Of a stretch of 64,000 nucleotides of DNA, positions 30,464-39,128 are shown one piece after another. Both the position numbers and the translations under genes were made by a program. The DNA is from an uncultured Acidobacteriota bacterium (lineage in GTDB: Bacteria; Acidobacteriota; Blastocatellia; RBC074): the NCBI GenBank assembly GCA_902825875.1, contig CADECP010000001.1, forward strand, positions 186,001 to 250,000, in the 5' to 3' direction. The first letter of the stretch is position 1; each line of letters opens with the position of its first letter. The notes under the pieces were generated by a model, which had not been told where the DNA came from, made no database searches, and saw only the letters and a list, made by a program, of their open reading frames with translations.

Positions 30464-30495
30464 CGTAGCGCAGGTTGAGAAAAACCTGCGCTACG
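30464..30495. repeat. Palindrome with core GTAGCGCAGGTT
   Basis: 13-bp perfect arms (30464-30476 / 30483-30495) with a six-base loop in the 257-base gap between the barrel gene and the DUF11 gene. The outer GTAG..GCA pattern resembles the hairpin at 21924-21950. Confidence 0.78.
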
Positions 30496-30562
30496 GTTTT
30501 GGCAAGTGTCGGAAGACGTTGCCAGCGAAATCATAAAACGGCTTGGAACTCTTACTTTGAGC

Positions 30563-31135
30563 TTATCGAAATGTCAGCCCGAAACGAAAGCCGACAAAAT
30601 GAGTGTTGCCGAACGCAGAAACGACTTGATCGCGGACTTCAAATCGAAGGCCGACTCGTTCCTTAAACCAGTAATTCACTCCGCCACCGAAATGGCCGCC
30701 ATTGGTTACACCGTTACGGAAAAACATTGTGTAACCTCCATTGACGAAAGGGACGACCTTGCCGGATTTGCTGGCTTTCAAGAAATGGTAGTTCGCTCCG
30801 GCTGAAAACACGCCGAATCCTTCGCTGAAGGATTGCGCCGGAGCCAATCCGCCGATTTCGCCGCCGACGCCGAAACCCCCTTTGAGCAATCCTTCGCCGC
30901 CAACGCCAAATTGCCAGGTCGCGGAACTGCCATATTCGCTTGCGACCACGCCCGGAGCGGCAAACACGTAACCATACCCGCGACGCTGAGAGCCGGATTT
31001 TGCCGACGATTGGCCAGAGGATTGGCCAGAGGGTTGAGACGATTGGGCTGAAGACGCAGGAGTTGAATTGTCTTGGGCGAAGATCGCACCGGTCATCGCC
31101 GCCAACAGAAACAGTGTAGAAATCGTTTTTCGCAT
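30563..31135 (-). CDS. Exported barrel-like hypothetical protein
   Basis: 190-aa protein. Signal peptide 1-21 (cut after FAQ), a Ser/Gln-rich spacer (about 25-50), then alternating strands: YGYVFAAPGVVASEYG, WQFGVGGEGLLKGGFGVGGEIGGLAP, VVPFVNGGYTMFFRNG. The end HFVGFRFGLTFR has an aromatic residue near the carboxyl terminus. This looks like a small outer-membrane beta-barrel. GGGAGG precedes the ATG. No function is assigned. Confidence 0.7.
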   Translation of the reverse strand: MRKTISTLFLLAAMTGAIFAQDNSTPASSAQSSQPSGQSSGQSSAKSGSQRRGYGYVFAAPGVVASEYGSSATWQFGVGGEGLLKGGFGVGGEIGGLAPAQSFSEGFGVFSAGANYHFLKASKSGKVVPFVNGGYTMFFRNGVTNGGHFGGGVNYWFKERVGLRFEVRDQVVSAFGNTHFVGFRFGLTFR

Positions 31136-31220
31136 ATTTACCTCCCAAAGGTTTTTGTTGTTTTGGTTTACTTCTCGGCTATTGGGAGTGCAATCACGAT
31201 GCCAGCAATCGTAAAACTGT

Positions 31221-31264
31221 AAACGCCAGCATTTCGTGACTTTTGATCACTGTTGCTGGCGTTT
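31221..31264. repeat. Intergenic hairpin
   Basis: 11-bp arms (31221-31231 / 31254-31264, AAACGCCAGCA and complement) with a further short stem inside. It is located after the minus-strand kinase gene ending at 31320, so it may act as its terminator. There is no U-run. Confidence 0.5.
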
Positions 31265-31319
31265 GCGATTTCGGCGGTGGCGGATTTTTTCTTCAGGTGT
31301 CTGATTTTTCCGGCGGCGA

Positions 31320-33074
31320 TCAAGTGTGAGCCAATTTCAGCGGGAAAATCAGCAAACCGTTTTTGCCGCCTTTCAAACTGGTGTGAGTTTCGTCTTTGGT
31401 GGCCACAGGTTTTATGGCGGATTGTCGGTTGATGAATTGTTGAATGGCGGCAATTTCGGAGCTGTTTTGAATTTCTCCGCCGTATTCCGGCGTCAGCCAT
31501 TTTTTCGCTGCTTCCAATTCCGGGATGCTTTTTTCCGACCAAACCAGCCACAGAATTTCGGTTCCTTGTTCGGCGTCAATTGTCAGCCATTCGTCAGGGC
31601 TTTCAGAAGGTATGAACAACGATTTGCCGGATGCCAACGAAGCGGTTCCATCTGGAATTTTCGCCGGATCGGGGAACAGGAAATTGTATACAGGTAAACC
31701 GTTTTTTGGTTTCGGGCCTTCGTTGACGATGTAAAAGAATCCGCTTTGCTGGCTGCGAATAATCAACCGAAGTTGGTCGCCGGGATCAAAGATGATTTCA
31801 CCCGCCAGCGCCAGCGGCTCTTTGCTGGAGCTTTTCGCCTTTCGCGCCAACAGCGAATAATCAAGTTGTCGTTCACCGACTGGAGTGGCGGAAGTATCAG
31901 TTTTCTTGCCTGTGCTGTTGGCAAGCCAAATTGCCGCAACAATTGCGATGGCTGTGACGGCGATGCCAATAAGCAATTTGCTTTTGCCGGATTGATGGTG
32001 AGCCGTCGGCAAGGTGCGACTGACATCGGTTTGCGTGCCGTGCGTCATCACCGTTCCATAAGCCGGGCTTTCCGAAGTCGCATTTGACGGCGGAGTTGTA
32101 TCAGTTGGCACAGCATGTTGGGGGCCGGTGATTGTTTCGCCGTTCAGGGCGCGGAATAAATCTTCGCCCAGGTCTTTGGCGCGCTGATAACGGTCGGCGG
32201 GGTCGAATGCCATTGCCTTGAGCAGAATGGATTCGACCGTCGGCGAAATGTCTTGTCGTAACGAACGCGGCGTGGCCTGGACTCCGCGTTTCTGCAATTC
32301 GTAAAGCTGCACCAGCGTTTCGGCGTAGAACGGCAACCGGCCGGTCAACATTTCATAAGCCATTGCGCCCAGCGCCCAGATGTCGCTGGAAGCATCCGGC
32401 TGGCCGCGCAATTGTTCAGGAGCCATATACGGCAAAGCTCCTGCGACTTTGGTTTTTTCGGCGCTGGTGGCGACCTGCGAGTCTTTGACCGACGCGATGC
32501 CGAAATCAATCAGCTTCAACAGTTCTTCGCCGTCGCCTGACTGTTGCACCATGATGTTTTCCGGTTTCAAATCGCGGTGAACAATTCCTTTTTCGTGAGC
32601 GGCATTCAGCGCCTGACCGATTTGTCGAACGAGGCGAGCAACCTGACCGAACTCCATTGGGCCGTTGACCAATTTTCGCAGCGGGCCGCCTTCGACATAC
32701 TGCATGACGAAAAACTCTTTGCCGTCGGGCATGCTTCCGGCGTCCAACACGCCGACAATTCCCGGATGATCCAACCGCACCAGAGCTTCGATTTCCTGCT
32801 CGAACTTTTTCTTGAACCACGGGTTATGAAGCGAATTGCCTGAATCTTCCAACAGGACTTTGACGACGACGCGGCGATTCATCAATTGCGTATCGCGTGC
32901 CAAGTACACCACGCCGATGCCTCCACGACCAAGCTCGCCTTCGATCAAGTAGCGGTCTTTCAACAGCACGCCGTCGTAACTGGTTTGTTTCAAGGACGGC
33001 GGAGCGGGCATCGGAGCCGTCCCGAACGGCGTCACGACCTGAGTCTGGCGTCCGCCCATGTTTTTCGTTTCCAT
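31320..33074 (-). CDS. Ser/Thr protein kinase with DUF4384-like extracytoplasmic domain
   Basis: 584-aa receptor kinase. Kinase domain at residues 42-300: glycine loop LGRGGIGVVYLA, Lys72 in VVVKVL, HRDLKPEN with Asp168, DFG at 190-192, APE in YMAPEQ. A Thr/Ser/Pro linker (310-370) and one membrane helix (about 370-392) follow. The sensor-side domain (about 405-545; GDQLRLIIRSQQSGFFYIVNEG, LASGKSLFIPSESPDEWLTID, GTEILWLVWSEK) resembles DUF4384. The ligand is unknown. It is a second Hanks kinase 3 kb from the propeller kinase, with a different external domain. Confidence 0.9.
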   Translation of the reverse strand: METKNMGGRQTQVVTPFGTAPMPAPPSLKQTSYDGVLLKDRYLIEGELGRGGIGVVYLARDTQLMNRRVVVKVLLEDSGNSLHNPWFKKKFEQEIEALVRLDHPGIVGVLDAGSMPDGKEFFVMQYVEGGPLRKLVNGPMEFGQVARLVRQIGQALNAAHEKGIVHRDLKPENIMVQQSGDGEELLKLIDFGIASVKDSQVATSAEKTKVAGALPYMAPEQLRGQPDASSDIWALGAMAYEMLTGRLPFYAETLVQLYELQKRGVQATPRSLRQDISPTVESILLKAMAFDPADRYQRAKDLGEDLFRALNGETITGPQHAVPTDTTPPSNATSESPAYGTVMTHGTQTDVSRTLPTAHHQSGKSKLLIGIAVTAIAIVAAIWLANSTGKKTDTSATPVGERQLDYSLLARKAKSSSKEPLALAGEIIFDPGDQLRLIIRSQQSGFFYIVNEGPKPKNGLPVYNFLFPDPAKIPDGTASLASGKSLFIPSESPDEWLTIDAEQGTEILWLVWSEKSIPELEAAKKWLTPEYGGEIQNSSEIAAIQQFINRQSAIKPVATKDETHTSLKGGKNGLLIFPLKLAHT

Positions 33075-33265
33075 AAAAGTTCCTCGCGCTGTGGTTTTTG
33101 CGCTGTGAATTTGAGTTGTTGAACGGGCAAGATATTACCATCGCGCGAGCAACCCGGCCAGACAACGACCTTGCCGATTCGAGAAAGCGCGATTAGCATA
33201 CGCCCGAAGTTGTCTCACTCCGCATTTCAATCAATATCAATACAAGCAGGACAGGAACGTTGTTC

Positions 33266-34534
33266 ATGAATAAAGGTAGTTTTTCGGCTGTCGCCAGCCG
33301 ATTCGCAGTTTTTCTTTTGCTGTCGTCAGCAGTTTTTCTTGCTGCTTGCGGGCGAAAAGCCGCTGACCCGGTCGGTGTTTGGCGAGGCACGATCAAAAAC
33401 AATTCCGGCGAAACCGTCGCCTTCACGCTGGAAGTCAAACGCGACGGCGAAAAGGTCATTGGCGAATTGGTCAACGGCGACGAGCGAACGGTTTCAACCA
33501 GCGCATCATTCGCAGGCGACAAGTTGAACCTGAATTATGACTTTTATGACGCCAAGCTGACCGCCACGATTGACGGCGACCATCTGCAAGGTTCGTTTGA
33601 TCGTCAATGGGGCAAGAAAATTCTCAACCGCGAAATTCACGCCAGGCGCGGGGATTCAAAAGCCGTTTCCGGCAAATCTGAAAATGATCTTTCCGGCGAA
33701 TGGGTGATGACCGTCGGCCAGGAGCCGAAGCTGAGTTATTGGCGCGCGGCTTTTCAACAGAAAGGCAGTGAAGTCAGCGGAACGATCATTCCAGTCAGCG
33801 GCGATTGGGGAACGATGACCGGCACGGTTGAAAATGGCGAGCTTCGGTTGAACCGGTTTGATGGGATCAATTGTCGAGTCTTCAAAGCCAAGCTGACGCC
33901 GGAAGGGAAGTTGGAAGGCATTGTAGATTTTGGTTTGACTGACCCGATTCGCAAAGTCGTCGCCGAACGCATAACTGAAAGCAACAAAACCATCGTCGCC
34001 AATTTGCCCGATCCGATGAATCACACTCGGATGAGCAACCCGGCGGAACCTTTTCGATTTGGCTTCCCGGATTTGACCGGCAAGACGATTTCCAACACCG
34101 ACGAGCTTTTCAAAAATAAAGTCGTCGCCGTTTCCATCACAGGAAGTTGGTGTCCGAACTGCCACGAAGAAGCTCCATTCTTGCAGGAGATGTTTAGCCG
34201 TTACGGCAACCAGGGATTTCAACCTGTCGCACTGGCGTTTGAGTATTCTGGCGAAACTGCGCGCGATTCGGAGCAACTTAAAATCTTCGCCAAACGCCAC
34301 AGTTTGAAATATCCGGTGTTGCTGGCTGGTTCGACCGACGAAGGACAGATTCAACAAAAACTGCCGCAACTCGTCGGTTTCGGAGCTTACCCGACGACGG
34401 TTTTCATCGGGCGCGATGGATTGGTCAAACGCATTCACGCCGGCTTTGAAGGTCGCGCGACCGGTGAGCGGTCTGTCAAACTCAAAGCCGAACTCGAAAC
34501 ACTCATCAAAGAATTGTTGGCCGAAAAAGACTAA
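33266..34534 (+). CDS. Thioredoxin-like (TlpA/AhpC-TSA) lipoprotein
   Basis: 422-aa lipoprotein. Lipobox FLAAC with Cys28 at the end of a 27-residue signal. A beta-rich domain (about 35-240; DPVGVWRGTIKNNSGETVAFTLEVKRDG) is followed by a thioredoxin-fold domain (about 260-420) with redox motif WCPNC (Cys296, Cys299), then EEAPFLQEM and the cis-Pro segment AYPTTVFI. It is probably a periplasmic thiol-disulfide reductase or peroxiredoxin-like protein. ATG 33266 is chosen over TTG 33260. The Gfo/Idh/MocA gene begins 14 bases downstream, so co-expression is likely. Confidence 0.88.
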   Translation: MNKGSFSAVASRFAVFLLLSSAVFLAACGRKAADPVGVWRGTIKNNSGETVAFTLEVKRDGEKVIGELVNGDERTVSTSASFAGDKLNLNYDFYDAKLTATIDGDHLQGSFDRQWGKKILNREIHARRGDSKAVSGKSENDLSGEWVMTVGQEPKLSYWRAAFQQKGSEVSGTIIPVSGDWGTMTGTVENGELRLNRFDGINCRVFKAKLTPEGKLEGIVDFGLTDPIRKVVAERITESNKTIVANLPDPMNHTRMSNPAEPFRFGFPDLTGKTISNTDELFKNKVVAVSITGSWCPNCHEEAPFLQEMFSRYGNQGFQPVALAFEYSGETARDSEQLKIFAKRHSLKYPVLLAGSTDEGQIQQKLPQLVGFGAYPTTVFIGRDGLVKRIHAGFEGRATGERSVKLKAELETLIKELLAEKD

Positions 34535-34548
34535 CGGAGGAATTGCTT

Positions 34549-35901
34549 ATGTCGAACAAAATCAATCGCCGAGATTTCATCAAGAAAACTTCTGTAACCG
34601 GCGCAGGCGCAGGTTTGATTTTGGGAACCAGTCGTCGCACCGAAGCTGCTTTCAACACCGCCGACAGCGCGAACGACCGCATTCGGCTGGGCTTTATCGG
34701 AGTCGGCGCTCGCGCTCATCAAGTCCTGGCCGATGTGTTACGAATGCCTGGTTTTGAAGTCACTGGAATTTGCGACGCTTATCAAGGTCGTTTGGAACGT
34801 GCTCAGGAAAAGACCAAAGGCCAGGCTAAAGTTTACAAAGACCACCGCGAGTTGCTGGCTTCGTCGGACATTGACGCTGTTTACATCGGCACGCCTGACC
34901 ACTGGCACAAAGACCACGCCATCGCCGCAGTCGAAGCAGGCAAGGACGTTTACATTGAAAAGCCGCTGACTTACACCGTCGCCGAAGGCCTGGAAATCAT
35001 CGCCGCCGTCAAAAAGACCGGGCGGATTTTGCAGGTCGGCAGCCAAAGCATCAGCACTCCGATTCAACAAAAAGCCCGCGAGATTATTCAATCCGGCAAG
35101 CTTGGCCAGATCACCATGGTTCGTTCGACGACCAATCGAAACTCTGCCGGTGGCGCGTGGATTTATCCGATTCCGCCCGATGCCAACGAACAAACCGTCA
35201 ATTGGGAAATGTTTTTGGGCAATGCACCGAAGCAGCCTTACAACCCGGAACGATTTTTCCGCTGGCGCTGTTATCAGGATTATTCCGGCGGAATGGCTAC
35301 GGATTTGTTCGTCCACGTGATGACCACGCTGCATTTCGTTCTGGACGCCAAAGCGCCGGAGATGGTCATGGCTGCCGGTGCTCTGTATCGCTGGAAAGAG
35401 TCGCGCGATGTGCCGGATACGTTGGACGCGATTTTGCAGTACCCGGAAGGCTTTACCGTCAATTTGAGCGGCACGTTCAACAACGAATCCGGCGGAGGCC
35501 GCAGCATCGAAATTCTGGGAACCAAAGGCTCGCTGTCGCTCGGACGTGACTTGATCTTTTCGCCTGAATCCGACGGCGACGACAACGGCTGGATCGTGGA
35601 TTCGTGGCCAAGCAAGCTGCAGGACGCTTATTACCGCGACGCGAAAGTCATCGAACGCGAAGTGCCTCGCAAATGGAAACCGAAAGTCATCACAGGCGAA
35701 GAACGTTGGAGCGGCGTTGGCCCAAACGCAAACGTGCTGCACCTGGAAGCTTTTCAACAAGCCGTCAAAGATCGCAAACAGCCGGTCGAAGATGTCTTTG
35801 CCGGTCATCGCGCAGCAGCCGTTGCCCACATGGTCAACCTGGCAGCAAAGAACAAGAAACCAGTTTACTGGGATCATTCGCGCGACAACATCAAAGCTTA
35901 A
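34549..35901 (+). CDS. Gfo/Idh/MocA family oxidoreductase with Tat leader
   Basis: 450-aa NAD(P)-dependent dehydrogenase-like enzyme. The leader NRRDFIKKTSVTGAGAGLIL is a good twin-arginine signal, implying export with bound cofactor. The Rossmann strand is RLGFIGVGARAHQVLADV, followed by the family motif YIEKPLTYTVAEG and the GFO_IDH_MocA_C-like second domain (SGGMATDLFVHVMTTLHFVL). Likely acts on a sugar or cyclitol. GGAGG eight bases before ATG 34549 decides the start. It follows the TlpA-like gene closely. Confidence 0.92.
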   Translation: MSNKINRRDFIKKTSVTGAGAGLILGTSRRTEAAFNTADSANDRIRLGFIGVGARAHQVLADVLRMPGFEVTGICDAYQGRLERAQEKTKGQAKVYKDHRELLASSDIDAVYIGTPDHWHKDHAIAAVEAGKDVYIEKPLTYTVAEGLEIIAAVKKTGRILQVGSQSISTPIQQKAREIIQSGKLGQITMVRSTTNRNSAGGAWIYPIPPDANEQTVNWEMFLGNAPKQPYNPERFFRWRCYQDYSGGMATDLFVHVMTTLHFVLDAKAPEMVMAAGALYRWKESRDVPDTLDAILQYPEGFTVNLSGTFNNESGGGRSIEILGTKGSLSLGRDLIFSPESDGDDNGWIVDSWPSKLQDAYYRDAKVIEREVPRKWKPKVITGEERWSGVGPNANVLHLEAFQQAVKDRKQPVEDVFAGHRAAAVAHMVNLAAKNKKPVYWDHSRDNIKA

Positions 35902-35942
35902 GCACACTTCTACCAACTCGCCGACAGAAAGCAGACGGTCGA

Positions 35943-36034
35943 AATTAGGCATTAACCATTTGCCATTAACCATTATCGGTTTGGGTAAATACCCGGTCGG
36001 ATAATGGCTAATGGGCAGTGGCTAATGCTTAATT
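35943..36034. repeat. Large cruciform-type palindrome overlapping a four-helix-bundle gene
   Basis: 35-base arms (35943-35977 / 36000-36034) with five mismatches, rich in CATTAACC-like units. Inside the 22-base loop is a perfect GGGT-AAAT-ACCC hairpin. The right arm covers the stop codon of the four-helix-bundle gene at 36029. Confidence 0.85.
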
Positions 36035-36388
36035 TGTTTCTGTTCGTCTGGTTGGCCTAGTGATTGATTTGAGCAATTTGATTAGCTCCACGCAGTCTGT
36101 GTGAATCGAAGCGAATTCCTTGTCTTCCAGGAAACCGCCGTCGCGCAGTAGTTCCAACCAATACTCATTCTTGGAAGCCATCTTTAACCCCAGACTCATT
36201 TCGTGAAAGAAATCAGGTCTGGAATCAACTTCCTGAGCGCCTTTGACGTGTTCGCCAATAGCCGTTCCAGTGAACAACATCTGTCTGCTCAGCACGAATT
36301 CTTTTTTGGTTTCGCAAAGGTGTTTGTACAAACGAACGATGCGAAGAGCGAACTTGTAGGACTTTTCCAACACGATATTTTCGTCCAT
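36029..36388 (-). CDS. Four helix bundle protein (S23/IVS-type)
   Basis: 119-aa helical protein of the family first seen encoded in 23S rRNA intervening sequences. Signatures: LEKSYKFALRIVRLYKHL, SRQMLFTGTAIGEHVKGAQEV (family S..G..I..N..E), FFHEMSLGLKMASKNEYWLELL and the terminal ELIKLLKSITR. The function is unknown; members pentamerise, and one branch is the Avd subunit of diversity-generating retroelements, but no reverse transcriptase is present here. AGGAG precedes the ATG at 36388; the longer frame to 36478 is rejected. The gene end lies in a large palindrome. Confidence 0.9.
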   Translation of the reverse strand: MDENIVLEKSYKFALRIVRLYKHLCETKKEFVLSRQMLFTGTAIGEHVKGAQEVDSRPDFFHEMSLGLKMASKNEYWLELLRDGGFLEDKEFASIHTDCVELIKLLKSITRPTRRTETN

Positions 36389-36524
36389 GGGCTTTCTCCT
36401 GGCTGTTGGGGTGGCGGCGCCATTTTGTGCGGTTGGAGCAAAAGAGTAAATGGCCAACTTGACTTTGATTTTAGGCAATCCGAGTATGCCCGCGTTTTCC
36501 CAAACTCAACCCGGAGGTTCTGTC

Positions 36525-38093
36525 ATGAAGAAAATCGCCCTGTGTTTACTGGCTGTATTGATTGTTGTTCAACCTGCTATCGCTCAAAACAATTCAGACA
36601 ATTTGAAGAAGCAAGCCGCCGCCGAAGTGGACAAGCTGCAAACTTTCACGCAACAAATGGTGGATCAGGTTTTCAGCTTCAGCGAACTCGGCTTTCACGA
36701 ATACGAAACCAGCAAATACCTGACTGGCGTGTTGGAAAAGCAGGGCTTCAAAGTCGAGCGCGGAGTTGCCGGAATGCCTACGGCTTGGGTGGCAACGTGG
36801 GGAAGCGGCAAGCCTGTCATCGGATTCATCACAGACATTGATTGCATTCCGCGAGCTTCGCAAAAACCGGGAGTGGCCTATCACGATCCGATTGTCGCCG
36901 ACGCTCCCGGTCACGGCGAAGGTCATAATTCGGGAATGGCTGTGAACATTACGGCGGCGTTGGTGCTGAAACAATTGATGGAGAAAAACAAAATCTCCGG
37001 CACGTTGAAAATCCTGCCCGGCGTCGCCGAAGAACTGGTCGGAGCCAAAGCTTTTTTTATCCGCGCAGGTTTGTTCAAAGACGTGGACATAGTGCTCGGT
37101 TCGCACGTTGACAACGATTTCGCCGTCAGTTGGGGACAGCCAGAGCGTAACAGCGGGTTGGTTTCGGTGGAATACACTTTTCACGGCAAAGCCGCGCATT
37201 CGGCTGGCGCTCCGTGGTCAGGCCGCAGTGCGTTGGATGCCGTTGAGCTGATGAACATCGGTTGGAACTTCCGCCGCGAGCATTTGCGGTTGCAGCAGCG
37301 TTCGCATTACATCATCCCGAACGGCGGCGATCAGCCTAATGTCGTGCCGTCGCAGGCTTCGGTTTGGTATTACTTCCGCGAACTGGATTATCCGAAGATC
37401 AAAGAGTTGTACGAACTCGGCAACAAGATGGCTGAAGGCGCAACGATGATGACCGGCACGACTGTGACTCAGCGCGTAGTTGGCTCAGCCTGGCCGAATC
37501 ACTTCAACAAAGTCGTCGCCGACGCTACGGCGAAAAACATCGAAGCCGTCGGCTTGCCAACCTGGAGCGAAGCCGATCAAACCTTGGCCAAAGCTTTGCA
37601 AAAAGAAATCGGTGCGAAAGTCGAAGGATTGAAGACCAAACCGAAAGGTTTGGAAGGGCCGAAAGAAGTTGTGATGGGTGGAGGCTCTGATGATGTCGGC
37701 GACATTTCGTGGAATGTGCCGATGATTTATTTGCGCTATCCGGCGAACATTCCAAATCTGCCTGGACACAGTTGGGAAAACGCGATTGCGATGGCTACGC
37801 CGATTGCTCACAAAGGCTCGACCGCTGGAGCGAAGGTGCAGGCGATGACTGCTTTGGATTTCCTGTTGCAGCCTGAAAAGGTCAAACAGGCTTGGGAGTA
37901 TTTCACCAACGTCCAAACCAAGGACATCAAGTATCAGCCGCTGATTAACCCAACCGATAAACCCGCAGTTGATTTGAACAAAGAGAAGATGGAGAAGTTC
38001 GCGCCGCAGTTGAAGAAGTTTTACTTTGATTCGACGAAGTACAAAACCTATCTGGAACAACTTGGCATTCAGTATCCGACTGTCAGGAAATAA
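36525..38093 (+). CDS. Exported M20 amidohydrolase (AbgB-like)
   Basis: 522-aa metal-dependent amidohydrolase of the M20D/aminobenzoyl-glutamate utilisation B type. A signal peptide covers residues 1-23 (IAQN). Landmarks: FSFSELGFHEYETSKYLTGVLEKQGFKVERG, GFITDIDCIP (an Asp at the metal-site position), PGHGEGHNSGMAVN (His ligand region), GVAEELVGAKAFF (Glu-Glu), and the lid domain EYTFHGKAAHSAGAPWSGRSALDAVELM. The substrate is probably an N-acyl amino acid or p-aminobenzoyl-glutamate-like amide. GGAGG before ATG 36525 sets the start. It ends before a 20-bp hairpin. Confidence 0.9.
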   Translation: MKKIALCLLAVLIVVQPAIAQNNSDNLKKQAAAEVDKLQTFTQQMVDQVFSFSELGFHEYETSKYLTGVLEKQGFKVERGVAGMPTAWVATWGSGKPVIGFITDIDCIPRASQKPGVAYHDPIVADAPGHGEGHNSGMAVNITAALVLKQLMEKNKISGTLKILPGVAEELVGAKAFFIRAGLFKDVDIVLGSHVDNDFAVSWGQPERNSGLVSVEYTFHGKAAHSAGAPWSGRSALDAVELMNIGWNFRREHLRLQQRSHYIIPNGGDQPNVVPSQASVWYYFRELDYPKIKELYELGNKMAEGATMMTGTTVTQRVVGSAWPNHFNKVVADATAKNIEAVGLPTWSEADQTLAKALQKEIGAKVEGLKTKPKGLEGPKEVVMGGGSDDVGDISWNVPMIYLRYPANIPNLPGHSWENAIAMATPIAHKGSTAGAKVQAMTALDFLLQPEKVKQAWEYFTNVQTKDIKYQPLINPTDKPAVDLNKEKMEKFAPQLKKFYFDSTKYKTYLEQLGIQYPTVRK

Positions 38094-38097
38094 ACCT

Positions 38098-38140
38098 CAC
38101 ACTCATCCATCCATCGCAAAGCGATGGATGGATGAGTGTG
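38098..38140. terminator. Perfect 20-bp hairpin between convergent genes
   Basis: Arms 38098-38117 and 38121-38140 are exact complements with an AAA loop (core CATCCATCCATCGC). It sits 4 bases after the amidohydrolase stop and 4 bases before the end of the convergent oxidoreductase gene. A bidirectional terminator is likely despite the weak U-run. Confidence 0.75.
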
Positions 38141-38144
38141 GAAA

Positions 38145-39128
38145 TTAAACCCAGCCACCCGATTTCGAGCTTTCAAACACCGCTTCAATCACTTTCATAT
38201 TCGCCACAGCATCTTCCAACGGAGTCGGCACAGCCGTGTCATTCAACACAGCCAAAGAAAATTCATCGAACTCAATCGTGTATTGGTCGCAAATGTCGAA
38301 GACGATTTCTTCGATCTTATCTCCTGCTTGATGCCACATTTTGCAGGGCTTATCCGGCGGAGCATTGAATGGGATTTCGATTTCCACTCGGCCTTCAGTG
38401 CCGAAAATGTTTACGCGCTGATAAGGCGAAAGCTGAGTTGAGCAAGTGAACGTCGCGGTTCCGTTTCCGAAATCCAACACGCCTGAAGCCAATCGGTCGG
38501 TGTGAAACTGCGGATCGAATTCGGCTATGCCCAACACGCGCTTCGGCTCGGCTCCAAAGATAAAGCGCGAGAGCGAAACGTTGTAACAGCCAATGTCCAT
38601 CATGCCTCCGCCGCCGATGTCGGCTTTGTTGCGGATGTTGTTGGCGTCTGTGTTGAAGTACGAAAAGAAAGATTGAATCGTCCGCAACTGGCCGATTTTG
38701 CCTTCGTCAACCAACTGCTTCGCTCGCTGCCATTGCGGGTGCAGCCGATACATAAACGCTTCCATGATTTTCAGATTCGTATGTTGGCTGGCCGCGTCAA
38801 CCAGTCGTTGGCCTTCGGCGGAACTCAGGCCAATCGGTTTTTCGCAAAGCACGTGCTTGCCTGCCTGCAAAGCTTTGATTGACCAATCAACGTGCAAGTG
38901 ATTCGGCATTGGATTGTAGATGGCGTCAATCTCAGCATCGGCGAGCAATTCTTCATACGAACCGTAAGCTTTCGGAAAGCCGAACCGTGCTGCTGCTTGC
39001 TGAGCGTTGCTCAAATCGCGCGAAGCGATGGCGGTGATTTCAGCGTGTTGGCAGTGTTTGACCGCAGGCATGATTTTGTTTTGGGCGAATTTGGAAGTGC
39101 TCAGCACTCCCCAGCGAATTTTGCTCAT
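38145..39128 (-). CDS. Gfo/Idh/MocA family oxidoreductase (cytoplasmic)
   Basis: 327-aa NAD(P)-dependent oxidoreductase without a leader. The Rossmann fold starts IRWGVLSTSKFAQNKIMPAV, with NPMPNHLHVDWSIKALQAGKHVLCEKPIG holding the catalytic Lys of the EKP motif. GGGMMDIGCYNVSLSRFIFG lies in the second domain. It resembles the dihydrodiol/1,5-anhydrofructose/xylose dehydrogenase branch; the sugar substrate is unknown. Its ATG overlaps the TGA of the upstream transferase gene (ATGA), so translational coupling is expected. Confidence 0.92.
   Translation of the reverse strand: MSKIRWGVLSTSKFAQNKIMPAVKHCQHAEITAIASRDLSNAQQAAARFGFPKAYGSYEELLADAEIDAIYNPMPNHLHVDWSIKALQAGKHVLCEKPIGLSSAEGQRLVDAASQHTNLKIMEAFMYRLHPQWQRAKQLVDEGKIGQLRTIQSFFSYFNTDANNIRNKADIGGGGMMDIGCYNVSLSRFIFGAEPKRVLGIAEFDPQFHTDRLASGVLDFGNGTATFTCSTQLSPYQRVNIFGTEGRVEIEIPFNAPPDKPCKMWHQAGDKIEEIVFDICDQYTIEFDEFSLAVLNDTAVPTPLEDAVANMKVIEAVFESSKSGGWV

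Noticed and set aside
35943..36388. Diversity-generating retroelement (Avd-like four-helix bundle)
   Set aside because: No reverse transcriptase, template repeat or variable repeat is found in the window; the protein fits the general S23/four-helix-bundle family.
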